Part shown: one piece after another, positions 1-5,507 of the stretch
Layout of the letters: every line of letters starts with the position of its first letter
Numbering within the stretch: position 1 is the first letter of the stretch
Source: Sulfuritalea sp.
GTDB lineage: Bacteria > Pseudomonadota > Gammaproteobacteria > Burkholderiales > Rhodocyclaceae
Length of the DNA: 5,836 nt
NCBI GenBank assembly: GCA_026399445.1
Contig: JAPLRA010000458.1
Location: 1-5,836, forward strand
Direction of reading: 5' to 3'
The notes under the pieces: model-generated
Database searches by the model: none
What the model was told of the DNA's origin: nothing
What the model saw: only the letters and a program-made list of their open reading frames with translations
Position numbers and translations under genes: made by a program

Positions 1-352
1 ACGGCACAAGCATGGCGAATGATGTATTCCAAAAATATAAGTCTTTCTGAGTGACACTTTCTCGAGCGAGACTCACCCTCTTGTTATGCTCGAACGGATG
101 GCTGGTTGGTACAGGACCGCCGACTCTCAAACCGTCCCCTTTTTAGTCCGGTCAATGGCCGTTCCACTGCTGCGTAGCGGAAGTTCAGAGGAAAGAGATC
201 GCCGACCCCGATGTAATGAGCGCTTAAGGGTGGCCGAGTTAATCGAACGGCTGTAGTAGGGGAAAATCGCTAACGACCTGTCTTATGGCTGAGTTGAGAA
301 GTAGGTCCAGCGAAGGCGACATGTTGCTATCAGGCACATAACGGTGAATTTC
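1..352. other. Region without a supportable gene
   Basis: About 350 bases downstream of the leftward operon's terminator contain no convincing gene. The longest open stretch I traced is a 56-codon ORF on the plus strand (ATG at 86, stop ending at 256). It has no Shine-Dalgarno sequence and gives a low-complexity, Arg/Ser-rich product that I do not recognise. A short match to a Leu/Ser tRNA D-arm (GGTGGCCGAG, near 228-238) is not part of any cloverleaf I could fold. The first 60 bases are AT-rich. I see no inverted repeats of insertion-sequence type. It may be plain intergenic spacer or a degraded gene. Confidence 0.5.
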
Positions 353-383
353 AAATAAAAACGGGAGCTGCGGCTCCCGTTTT
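353..383 (-). terminator. Rho-independent terminator of the msrB-to-isomerase operon
   Basis: An 8-bp perfect stem (ACGGGAGC at 361-368 with GCTCCCGT at 373-380) closes a 4-base loop. Flanking A and T runs extend it to 11 bp. Read on the minus strand, the stem is followed by TTTTTATTT, a good U-tract. It lies about 20 bases after the isomerase stop codon, so it is well placed to end the leftward operon. The T-run on the other side (381-383) would allow some function in the plus direction, but I see no gene there that needs it. Confidence 0.9.
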
Positions 384-402
384 CGATTGATGCTGACGAG
401 CC

Positions 403-1134
403 TTAGTCGACCTTGGCCTTGGAGCGCAACCCCTCGATGTGTTGTTGCACCATGCGCTGTGTCAGTTGCTGGCTGAGTTGCTTCACTGGCGTTTCGGTGA
501 ACTTACTCTTTTCCAGCTTTGTCATGGCGGCCGAGAAAGGTGGGACGAAAGAAGATGGGGTGGCCCAGCCGAGATCGCCGCCGCGATCCTTGGAGCCGGG
601 GTCCTTGGAATCCTTGGCCAGGTCCTCGATCTTCTCGCCCTTCGTCAGCTTCGCAATGATCGCCTTGGCTTCATTTTCATTTTCGACTAGGACATGACGG
701 ACCTTATATTCCTTGCTGCCTAGCCTCGACTTTACTTCCTCATATGCCATCTTGATTTGATCTGCGGTGATGGGGTGGGTTCGAACGTAATCGTTGAGGT
801 AGGCTCCGATCAGGACGTTCTGGCGGTTAATGTCTATCTGGATCTGAACATCAGGCTTTTTGTCGAAGCCCTTCTTGAGGGCTTCCTGCATCAGAATTTC
901 ACGGCGAACGAGTTCTTCCTTTACGTTCTGCCGGAATTCCGGCGAATCCGGTTGCCCCTGAGCGATTGGACCTGCAATCATCGCATCGAAGCGGGTCTTG
1001 GGAATGGCCTTTCCATTGACGGTGGCAAGTATCGCGGAATCCGCTTTCTCGGCTTTTTTCTGAGCAAAGGCGGGAGCTGCGCTCACCGATACGGCAAAGG
1101 CGAGCAGGAGGGCGTGACGGAGTGTACGATTCAT
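403..1134 (-). CDS. Periplasmic parvulin-type peptidyl-prolyl isomerase with an internal deletion
   Basis: Secreted PpiC/SurA/PrsA-like peptidyl-prolyl cis-trans isomerase of 243 residues, expected to help fold periplasmic or outer-membrane proteins. Residues 1-24 are a signal peptide (basic start, hydrophobic core, AFA-QK cleavage site). A SurA_N-like helical part follows (about 33-135), then a parvulin domain starting at YKVRHVLV (144-151), with RGGDLGW at 184-190. The ATG at 1134 was chosen because it is preceded by AGGA at good spacing and begins the signal peptide. An in-frame ATG at 1170 lacks a ribosome binding site and would spoil the peptide. Oddity: after FTETPVK (212-218) the protein jumps directly to QLSQQLTQRMVQQ. 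Family members have a further strand there (the QFGYHVI-type motif) and a linker, so roughly 25-30 residues are missing, including the second conserved active-site histidine; the first (His147) remains. The family call is firm, but activity is doubtful. Last gene of the operon, 32 bases after bolA. Confidence 0.9.
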   Translation of the reverse strand: MNRTLRHALLLAFAVSVSAAPAFAQKKAEKADSAILATVNGKAIPKTRFDAMIAGPIAQGQPDSPEFRQNVKEELVRREILMQEALKKGFDKKPDVQIQIDINRQNVLIGAYLNDYVRTHPITADQIKMAYEEVKSRLGSKEYKVRHVLVENENEAKAIIAKLTKGEKIEDLAKDSKDPGSKDRGGDLGWATPSSFVPPFSAAMTKLEKSKFTETPVKQLSQQLTQRMVQQHIEGLRSKAKVD

Positions 1135-1166
1135 CGTGGTTCCTGAATTGTGTTTGGTGGAAATTG

Positions 1167-1430
1167 TCATTTTTCGTCGGGGGTCTTGGCAATAATGCTG
1201 AGTGCGTGAATTTCCTGCTTCATCAGCGGGCCGAGCGCATCATACACCAAGCGATGTCGCTCCATTGTCCTGCAACCGGCAAACCGCGGCGAGACAATGG
1301 CCAGCCGATAATGGCCACCGCCACTTCGGGCTCCGGCATGTCCGGCATGCTTGGCCGAGTCGTCTGCGATGTCGATGGCGACCGGGTCAAGCACGGCAAG
1401 TCGTTCGCGCATGGCATCGATGACGCTCAC
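1167..1430 (-). CDS. bolA: BolA family protein
   Basis: BolA-type protein of 87 residues. The family works with monothiol glutaredoxins in iron-sulfur cluster handling, and some members act as transcription regulators in stress and morphology. The sequence shows the family core: DDSAKHAGHAG (23-31), a GGGHYRLAIVS strand (37-47), the RHRLVY signature (58-63) and IHALSIIAKTP near the end. Start: the GTG at 1430 gives an N-terminus that aligns with BolA proteins (MSVIDAMRERL), and it forms a GTGA overlap with the ancestral yciI stop, typical of translational coupling. The alternative ATG at 1412 would remove six residues. No strong Shine-Dalgarno sequence precedes the GTG, so expression probably depended on ribosomes arriving from yciI. 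Because yciI is now frameshifted, those ribosomes would read straight through and make a fusion instead. The BolA domain itself looks complete. Confidence 0.88.
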   Translation of the reverse strand: MSVIDAMRERLAVLDPVAIDIADDSAKHAGHAGARSGGGHYRLAIVSPRFAGCRTMERHRLVYDALGPLMKQEIHALSIIAKTPDEK

Positions 1431-1694
1431 GATCTGGGCAATACCTGCTTGAAGGGACGCACCGTGACGCGGCCATAGACTCCCGCCGCCACATAGGTCG
1501 AACTCGGCCACGATAAGGCTGCCGGAAAAGCCGGCCGGCCCGGGGTCGGCGCTGTCGATGGCCGGGAAGGGGCCGCCCAAGACCATACGCCCTGCCGCTT
1601 CGAGGGCGGTCAGACGAGCGAGGTGAGCAGGCCTGCTGGCGAGGCGTTGTTCAAGGCTGTTCGGCACATCCTCGCCGACTATGGCATAGAGCAT
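1167..1694 (-). CDS. Fused open frame: truncated YciI joined to BolA
   Basis: As the sequence stands, the frame opened by the yciI ATG at 1694 runs without a stop to the bolA stop, encoding 175 residues. Residues 1-66 are the YciI N-terminal part. Residues 67-88 are a linker made from the old YciI C-terminus read out of frame (starting LCGGGSLWPRH). Residues 89-175 are complete BolA. The fusion exists because the yciI lesion shifts the frame into that of bolA, which ancestrally overlapped yciI by four bases. An automatic annotation would probably report this as one protein. I know of no established YciI-BolA architecture, so I read it as a by-product of the deletion. Whether a functional BolA is released or separately initiated at 1430 cannot be seen. 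Confidence 0.55.
   Translation of the reverse strand: MLYAIVGEDVPNSLEQRLASRPAHLARLTALEAAGRMVLGGPFPAIDSADPGPAGFSGSLIVAEFDLCGGGSLWPRHGASLQAGIAQIVSVIDAMRERLAVLDPVAIDIADDSAKHAGHAGARSGGGHYRLAIVSPRFAGCRTMERHRLVYDALGPLMKQEIHALSIIAKTPDEK
1427..1694 (-). pseudogene. yciI: YciI family protein, disrupted by an internal deletion and frameshift
   Basis: YciI-like (YCII-related) small protein; the family has a ferredoxin-like fold and unclear function. The first 66 codons from the ATG at 1694 match it closely: MLYAIVGEDVP, the RPAHLARL segment (21-28) with the conserved histidine, and DPGPAGFSGSLIVAEFD (50-66). The C-terminal strand, YVAAGVYGRVTVRPFKQVLP, is also present but lies in another frame (from 1495 to a TGA at 1427-1429). 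Between them, the helix normally seen there (about 13 residues, like SLEAAQAWADADP in E. coli) is missing, and only one base remains. This implies loss of about 38 nt at 1496/1497. The start is well supported: GGAG about nine bases upstream, and TGATG overlap with the yciB stop at 1692-1696. Without the helix the product should not fold normally, so I call it a pseudogene, unless the deletion is an assembly error. Confidence 0.8.
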
Positions 1695-2266
1695 CAGAGT
1701 TTCTCCGACGGGGTGCTTGGCTGGGGAGAGGGGTCCTTCTCCTCGGGAATGTATTTGGCCAGCACCATGCCCTGGAGAACAATGAATCCAATCATGAGTC
1801 CCATGCCGCCGAAGAGCTTGAAACTGACCCAGGTGTCGGTGCTGAAATTGAACGCGACCCACAGGTTGAGCACGCCCATGACCGCGAAAAAGCCGATCCA
1901 GGCGTAATTGAGCCTGCTCCAGAGTCCTTCAGGCAGCTCCACCTGCTTTTCTAGCATGGCGCGGATCAGGTTCTTGCCGAAGAACTGGGCGGAGCCAAAA
2001 AGGGTCGTCGCGAACAGCCAATAGAGTACGGTCGGCTTCCACTTAATGAAGGTTTCATCGCGCAGTATCAAGGTTGCACCGCCGAAGACCACTACCAGCG
2101 CCAGACTGATCCACAGCATGGTGTCCACCTTGCCATGGCGATGCCAGACCGAGCCGATCTGGGTGGCGGTGGCGGCGATTACTACGCCGGTGGCGACGTA
2201 GATGTCGAAGGCCTTGAACGCGGCAAAGAAGAGGATGATCGGGAAGAGATCGAACAGGAATTTCAT
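1694..2266 (-). CDS. yciB: YciB/intracellular septation protein A family inner-membrane protein
   Basis: Polytopic inner-membrane protein of 190 residues (E. coli YciB is about 179). The family (YciB/IspA, IspZ) has been linked to septation and cell-envelope integrity, including interaction with elongation and division machinery; its biochemical activity is unknown. Hydrophobic segments lie at about 3-20, 22-40, 50-68, 79-96, 120-139 and 151-170. The conserved FIKWKPT motif lies at 73-79 and a GLWSRLNYAW segment at 114-123. A Pro/Ser/Lys-rich tail after residue 172 is presumably cytoplasmic. The start MKFLFDLFP matches the family; no clear Shine-Dalgarno sequence precedes it, and it starts only 17 bases after the msrB stop. 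Its TGA overlaps the yciI ATG. I see no damage. Confidence 0.93.
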   Translation of the reverse strand: MKFLFDLFPIILFFAAFKAFDIYVATGVVIAATATQIGSVWHRHGKVDTMLWISLALVVVFGGATLILRDETFIKWKPTVLYWLFATTLFGSAQFFGKNLIRAMLEKQVELPEGLWSRLNYAWIGFFAVMGVLNLWVAFNFSTDTWVSFKLFGGMGLMIGFIVLQGMVLAKYIPEEKDPSPQPSTPSEKL

Positions 2267-2283
2267 GGACAGGATTGTAGCGG

Positions 2284-2688
2284 TTACTTTTGCTTGTCGA
2301 GGTCGATCGAGGCTGAGTTTATGCAGTAACGCAAGCCGGTTGGCGCCGGACCGTCAGTGAATACGTGGCCCAGATGGGTGCCGCAGTTGCTGCAGGTGAC
2401 CTCGGTGCGGCGCATGGAGTGGCTGTTGTCCTCGATTTCGGCGACGCCTTGTCGCGTCAGCGGTGAAGTGAAGCTGGGCCAGCCGCAGCCGGAGTCAAAT
2501 TTTGCTGCCGATTCGAACAGCGGCTCGCCGCAGCCGATGCAGCGATAGGTGCCAGGGTCCTTGCAGTCCCAGTATTCGCCGCTGAAGGCGCGTTCGGTGC
2601 CCTTTTCGCGGGCGACGTGATACTGCATGGGCGTAAGCTGCGCGCGCCACTCTGTTTCTGTCTTGATGATCTTCGGTTTGGTGCTCAT
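2284..2688 (-). CDS. msrB: Peptide-methionine (R)-S-oxide reductase MsrB
   Basis: Reduces methionine-R-sulfoxide in oxidised proteins back to methionine, with electrons normally supplied by thioredoxin. The 134-residue protein is a complete SelR domain, of usual length. It has two CxxC pairs for the structural zinc (Cys50/Cys53 and Cys99/Cys102), the SGCGWPSF motif with the probable resolving Cys68, HLGHVF (105-110), and the RYCINSAS motif with catalytic Cys122. No signal peptide is visible, so it should be cytoplasmic. The ATG at 2688 is preceded by GGAGG at 2694-2698 with five bases between. Longer in-frame starts upstream encode Arg-rich sequence unlike the family. It is the first gene of the leftward operon and sits 17 bases ahead of yciB. 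Divergent from dadA. Confidence 0.96.
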   Translation of the reverse strand: MSTKPKIIKTETEWRAQLTPMQYHVAREKGTERAFSGEYWDCKDPGTYRCIGCGEPLFESAAKFDSGCGWPSFTSPLTRQGVAEIEDNSHSMRRTEVTCSNCGTHLGHVFTDGPAPTGLRYCINSASIDLDKQK

Positions 2689-2693
2689 GACTG

Positions 2694-2698
2694 CCTCC
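2694..2698 (-). promoter_or_regulatory. Ribosome binding site that fixes the msrB start
   Basis: On the minus strand GGAGG lies five bases before the ATG at 2688. This is the strongest Shine-Dalgarno sequence in the window and rules out the longer upstream reading of the same frame. Confidence 0.85.
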
Positions 2699-2708
2699 GG
2701 GGGCTGAC

Positions 2709-2714
2709 TATAAT
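2709..2714 (+). promoter_or_regulatory. Candidate -10 box for dadA
   Basis: A perfect TATAAT on the plus strand overlaps the msrB -10 candidate on the other strand. No good -35 lies 16-18 bases upstream, so it may need an activator or may not be used. If active, dadA would have a leader of about 130 bases that includes the 2757-2787 hairpin. Confidence 0.25.
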
Positions 2715-2738
2715 CTTGCCAATGTGGATTGAGATCAA
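2710..2738 (-). promoter_or_regulatory. Candidate sigma-70 promoter for the msrB operon
   Basis: On the minus strand TTGATC (2733-2738) and GATTAT (2710-2715) are separated by exactly 17 bases, each matching four of six consensus positions. Transcription would start near 2703, leaving a leader of about 15 bases that just includes the GGAGG ribosome binding site. Judged by eye only. Confidence 0.35.
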
Positions 2739-2756
2739 GCGGCGCAGAAAAAAGGT

Positions 2757-2787
2757 CATGTCCCCGGAGCTTGCGACGGGGACAGTG
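2757..2787. repeat. Inverted repeat in the msrB-dadA intergenic region
   Basis: TGTCCCCG (2759-2766) and CGGGGACA (2777-2784) form a perfect 8-bp inverted repeat around a 10-base spacer. With one bulged G it extends two more pairs (2757-2758 with 2786-2787). It is not followed by a T-run, so it is a poor terminator. It could be an operator for a dimeric regulator, a hairpin in the dadA leader, or a REP-like element; nothing in the window decides between these. Confidence 0.6.
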
Positions 2788-2849
2788 CGTTGCACGCCTG
2801 GGACGCCCCTTTGCGGGCAGGCGTACCCTGGTGGGATCAGGGCGATGCG

Positions 2850-4103
2850 ATGCGTGTGACCGTGCTCGGTGCCGGCGTGGTCGGCGTGACAACCGCGTGG
2901 TATCTGGCGGCGGATGGCCACGAGGTGACGGTTATCGACCGTCAGCCGCTACCTGCGCAGGAGACCAGCTTCGCCAACGGTGGCCAGATATCGGTCAGCC
3001 ATGCGGAGCCCTGGGCCAACCCGCAAGCGCCATGGAAGGCGCTGAAATGGATGGGGCGCGAAGATGCGCCCTTGCTCTGGCGGCTGCGCGCCGATCCAGC
3101 GCAATGGGCTTGGGGCCTGCGATTTCTGCGTGAATGCACGGCGGCGAGGGCGCGGGCCAATGTGGGCGCCATCGTGGGTCTCGGGCTGGCCAGTCGCGCC
3201 GCCCTGCAGTCGTTGCGACGGGAACTGGCGCTCGACTACGATCACCTGGAGCGCGGCATCCTGCATTTCTACACCGATCCCCGCGAATTCGGGCATGCGT
3301 TGCCCCAGGCCGCGCTGATGCGCGAATTCGGGTGCGAGCGGGTGCCGAAGTCGGCAGCGGAATGCCTCGCCATCGAGCCGGCACTGGCCGACTCGCGAGT
3401 CCCCGTGGTGGGCGGCACCTACACCGCAAGCGATGAATCGGGCGATGCCCGGCGCTTCACCGAGGCTCTGGCGCGGCACGCAGCCGAACGCGGCGTACTG
3501 TTTCGCTACGGCGAAACGGTGACAGCCCTGATGCGCGAAGGAGGACGCTGCGCTGGCGTGCGTCTGGCGTCGGGGGAAAGGGTGAGCGCCGATATGACGG
3601 TGCTGGCTTTGGGCAGCTATTCGCCCCTGCTGCTGCGACCTCTGGGCGTGAGCCTGCCGGTCTATCCGGCCAAGGGCTACTCGGCGACGCTGGCGCTTCC
3701 CGAAGGCGCAACGGCCCCAACAGTGAGCCTGACCGATGACGGGCACAAGATCGTCATCTCGCGTCTTGGACAGTCGCTGCGCGTGGCCGGCACGGCGGAG
3801 TTCAATGGTTACGATACTTCGCTCAACCCGGCGCGCTGCGAGGCCCTGTTGCATCGGATACGCGAAATCTTTCCGTCGCTGGCAACCGTGAGCAAAGTGG
3901 ACTACTGGGCCGGGCTGCGGCCGGCCACGCCCGGCAATGTGCCGCTGATCGGCGACATGGTCGCTGCCGGATTGCGCGGTCTATGGCTCAATACCGGCCA
4001 CGGCACACTGGGCTGGACGCTGGCCTGCGGTTCCGCGCGAATGTTGGCAGATTTGGCGGCTGGCCGCGATCCGGGACTGGACGCTACACCTTACCGCTTA
4101 TGA
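2850..4103 (+). CDS. dadA: D-amino-acid dehydrogenase, small subunit
   Basis: FAD-dependent dehydrogenase of 417 residues that oxidises D-amino acids (classically D-alanine) to 2-oxo acids plus ammonia and passes electrons to the respiratory chain at the inner membrane. The N-terminus is a DAO-type Rossmann motif, VLGAGVVG (5-12, GxGxxG), with the acidic residue closing the second strand (VTVID, 26-30). ETSFANGGQIS (38-48), WKALKWM (62-68) and VYPAKGYS (271-278) follow the DadA pattern. The C-terminal FAD/substrate region carries WAGLRPATPGNVPLIG (353-368) and LNTGHGTLGWT (380-390). It is somewhat shorter than E. coli DadA (432), lacking only the tail after the last conserved block. The ATG at 2850 was chosen because the Rossmann strand begins there and AGGG lies seven bases upstream; an in-frame ATG at 2790 adds unrelated sequence. 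No alanine racemase gene (dadX) is adjacent in the window. A related amino-acid specificity cannot be excluded. Confidence 0.93.
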   Translation: MRVTVLGAGVVGVTTAWYLAADGHEVTVIDRQPLPAQETSFANGGQISVSHAEPWANPQAPWKALKWMGREDAPLLWRLRADPAQWAWGLRFLRECTAARARANVGAIVGLGLASRAALQSLRRELALDYDHLERGILHFYTDPREFGHALPQAALMREFGCERVPKSAAECLAIEPALADSRVPVVGGTYTASDESGDARRFTEALARHAAERGVLFRYGETVTALMREGGRCAGVRLASGERVSADMTVLALGSYSPLLLRPLGVSLPVYPAKGYSATLALPEGATAPTVSLTDDGHKIVISRLGQSLRVAGTAEFNGYDTSLNPARCEALLHRIREIFPSLATVSKVDYWAGLRPATPGNVPLIGDMVAAGLRGLWLNTGHGTLGWTLACGSARMLADLAAGRDPGLDATPYRL

Positions 4104-4112
4104 AAATCGGAA

Positions 4113-4139
4113 TCGCCGTGTCACCATCCGCTACGGCGA
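4113..4139 (+). terminator. Possible weak hairpin after dadA
   Basis: TCGCCGT (4113-4119) pairs perfectly with ACGGCGA (4133-4139) around a 13-base loop, just after the dadA stop and before the converging DUF2863 gene. The only T-run (four bases at 4148-4151) starts eight bases after the stem, too far for a classical intrinsic terminator. The rest of the 103-base convergent gap shows nothing else. Confidence 0.25.
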
Positions 4140-4206
4140 GGAGAGCGTTTTGTGCTCGACCGCCTTGTAGCGCAGTTGCTTCATCAGCGCCGACTTTTTC
4201 AAGGCC

Positions 4207-5379
4207 TCAGTGCAAATGCCGCGGCGCGGTTTCCGCCTGTTCTTCCGGCAATTCCGCATGCACCGGTTCGCCTTCGGGATTCGGATAGAGCGGGGCACCG
4301 CAGTCGTCGCAGAATTCCAGCGGGAAACGCTGGTCGAGCATCAGCACACTGGCCACGCCGGCTTCGCGCAGCGTGGCTTCGATCTGTGTCGGCGCTTCGT
4401 TGTTTTCGTCTTCGTGCTCGAGCAGCGGCCAGACCACGCCGTGGATCACGTCGCTGCTGCCGCGCTGGGTGAAGCCGATGCGGAACTCTTCGAGCTGGCG
4501 ATCATGGAAGGGCGCCACTACGGCGCGAAGTTCGGCCGCCGGCTGATTCAGCACGGTTTGCAGGAAGGCCACGGCAGCCCGCAGCGACCAGGGACGCGAG
4601 GCGCGGTCGGCATCGCGCACCGAGGCATGGTAGGCCAGCGCCGGCAGGAACTCGACGGCGCAGGCCGGCAACAGCGGGCGCAACGCATCGCCGCCCTGAG
4701 TCGCCCATTGACGGAAGGAATCCGCCGGATCGCCGTCGTCTTCCTGCCAGCGGAACAGTGCCGCGCCACGCGGCGCGGCGACGGCGCCCAGCAGGTAGCG
4801 GGTGTCGGACAGAAAGCTCATGGTTTCGGCAAGCTGTGCCGGGTCGGTCTTCAGGTTGCGGCCGTGGACCGCGGCTTTGGCCAGTTTTTCGGCCAACTGG
4901 GTGGTTTCAACGTAGTTTTGCGGCAACTGGTCCGGGCTGTAGAGGATATCGGACAGGCCGAGTTTGGCGTCGGCGGCCAGCACGTGGGCCTGCAGATGAA
5001 CCCGCAGCGCCTCCATTTGGGGCGCCGCAATAGGGCCCGAGGGAATCTGAAAGCGCGACCAAGCCAGCAGCGGCACGGCAATCATCACCGCATCGAGGCC
5101 GGTATTGGCTTCGGCACGGCGCGTTTCCGCGCAGGATTCGATCATGTCGGCCAGTTCGTCATAGGCGCGGGAGCCACCGGTGTACAGCTGGTCGAGTACC
5201 GCGATCAGGGTTTCCTCCCCGTCGTTTGCCAGCAGGCGGTCTATATGAGCTGCCAGACGGGCTTCCCAGTAGGCATCCTCAATCCGGTTCGATGACTGGC
5301 TGAGCCTTGTCGCAAGGCGGGTAAGAAGCTCGGAGTCGGGGGTCTGGCGGGCGCGGCGGGGAAGGCGGTTGCGTTTCAT
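4207..5379 (-). CDS. DUF2863 family protein, function unknown
   Basis: Protein of 390 residues resembling the DUF2863 family, which I know mainly from Betaproteobacteria; no function is established. The sequence has a basic N-terminus (MKRNRLPRRARQ) and a helical region with DQLYTGGSRAYDELADMIES (63-82). Recognisable family blocks are LLAWSRFQIPSG (104-115), RVHLQAHVLAADAKL (126-140), LFRWQEDDG (208-216), EEFRIGFTQRGSSDVIHGVVWPL (297-319) and QRFPLEFCDDCGAPLYPNP (350-368). The CxxC (Cys357/Cys360) could bind metal with other residues or be a redox pair. The C-terminus is acidic and ends HLH. No signal peptide or membrane segment is visible, so it is probably cytoplasmic. The ATG at 5379 was preferred over the in-frame ATG at 5463, which lies upstream of the likely promoter and adds Pro-rich sequence; no clear Shine-Dalgarno sequence supports either. 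It is transcribed alone, converging on dadA and diverging from the DUF47 gene. Confidence 0.85.
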   Translation of the reverse strand: MKRNRLPRRARQTPDSELLTRLATRLSQSSNRIEDAYWEARLAAHIDRLLANDGEETLIAVLDQLYTGGSRAYDELADMIESCAETRRAEANTGLDAVMIAVPLLAWSRFQIPSGPIAAPQMEALRVHLQAHVLAADAKLGLSDILYSPDQLPQNYVETTQLAEKLAKAAVHGRNLKTDPAQLAETMSFLSDTRYLLGAVAAPRGAALFRWQEDDGDPADSFRQWATQGGDALRPLLPACAVEFLPALAYHASVRDADRASRPWSLRAAVAFLQTVLNQPAAELRAVVAPFHDRQLEEFRIGFTQRGSSDVIHGVVWPLLEHEDENNEAPTQIEATLREAGVASVLMLDQRFPLEFCDDCGAPLYPNPEGEPVHAELPEEQAETAPRHLH

Positions 5380-5426
5380 TGGGGGTTGAGGGCAAAACAG
5401 ATTAGGCGACAGGAGCGGCGAAAGGA

Positions 5427-5435
5427 ATTCTACCA
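5427..5435 (-). promoter_or_regulatory. Candidate extended -10 promoter for the DUF2863 gene
   Basis: Minus-strand TGGTAGAAT fits the extended -10 form (TGnTATAAT) with one mismatch in the hexamer. No -35 match is visible at the usual spacing. Transcription would start near 5420, giving about 40 bases of leader before the ATG at 5379. This supports the shorter start. Confidence 0.4.
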
Positions 5436-5467
5436 GTTGGCCGGGGGCGGGGCTGGCAGCCATTAGC

Positions 5468-5476
5468 TGATAAAAT
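5468..5476 (+). promoter_or_regulatory. Candidate extended -10 promoter for the DUF47 gene
   Basis: TGATAAAAT on the plus strand is an extended -10 (TGn followed by TAAAAT) with one mismatch to TATAAT. No -35 match is apparent. It lies about 30 bases before the ATG at 5508 and only 38 bases from the opposing DUF2863 -10 box, so the two promoters may interfere or share a regulator. Confidence 0.4.
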
Positions 5477-5507
5477 CTGCCGGTCTTTTTGCCAGTGGTG
5501 GTGCCCG

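Noticed and set aside
86..256. A 56-codon plus-strand ORF
   Set aside because: It has no Shine-Dalgarno sequence and no recognisable motif, and is rich in Arg and Ser as expected of random GC-rich sequence.
228..262. A tRNA-like D-arm match (GGTGGCCGAG) followed by AATCGAAC
   Set aside because: No acceptor stem, anticodon arm or properly spaced T-arm could be found around it.
1135..1170. A 12-residue N-terminal extension of the isomerase, with an ATG overlapping the bolA TGA
   Set aside because: The ATGA overlap is tempting, but there is no Shine-Dalgarno sequence, and the extension would bury a good signal peptide that begins at a well-placed ATG at 1134.
1427..1500. Programmed +1 frameshifting in yciI
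   Set aside because: Changing frame at this point would still leave out the whole helix, and the site lacks a recognisable slippery sequence, so a deletion explains it better.
2284..2892. A longer msrB reading frame starting at 2892
   Set aside because: The added 68 residues are Arg/His/Pro-rich and unlike the family, overlap the dadA start on the other strand, and bypass the strong ribosome binding site before 2688.
2949..3854. A 301-codon open frame on the minus strand opposite dadA
   Set aside because: It is antisense to a clear dadA gene, and its Arg/Gln/His-rich translation shows no domain.
4131..4259. A 42-codon basic minus-strand ORF overlapping the end of the DUF2863 gene and the convergent gap
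   Set aside because: It has no ribosome binding site and no family resemblance, and two thirds of the start side lies in another frame of the DUF2863 gene.
4210..5295. A 361-codon open frame on the plus strand opposite the DUF2863 gene
   Set aside because: It lies wholly antisense to a recognisable protein family, its translation resembles no family I know, and long antisense frames are common in GC-rich genes.
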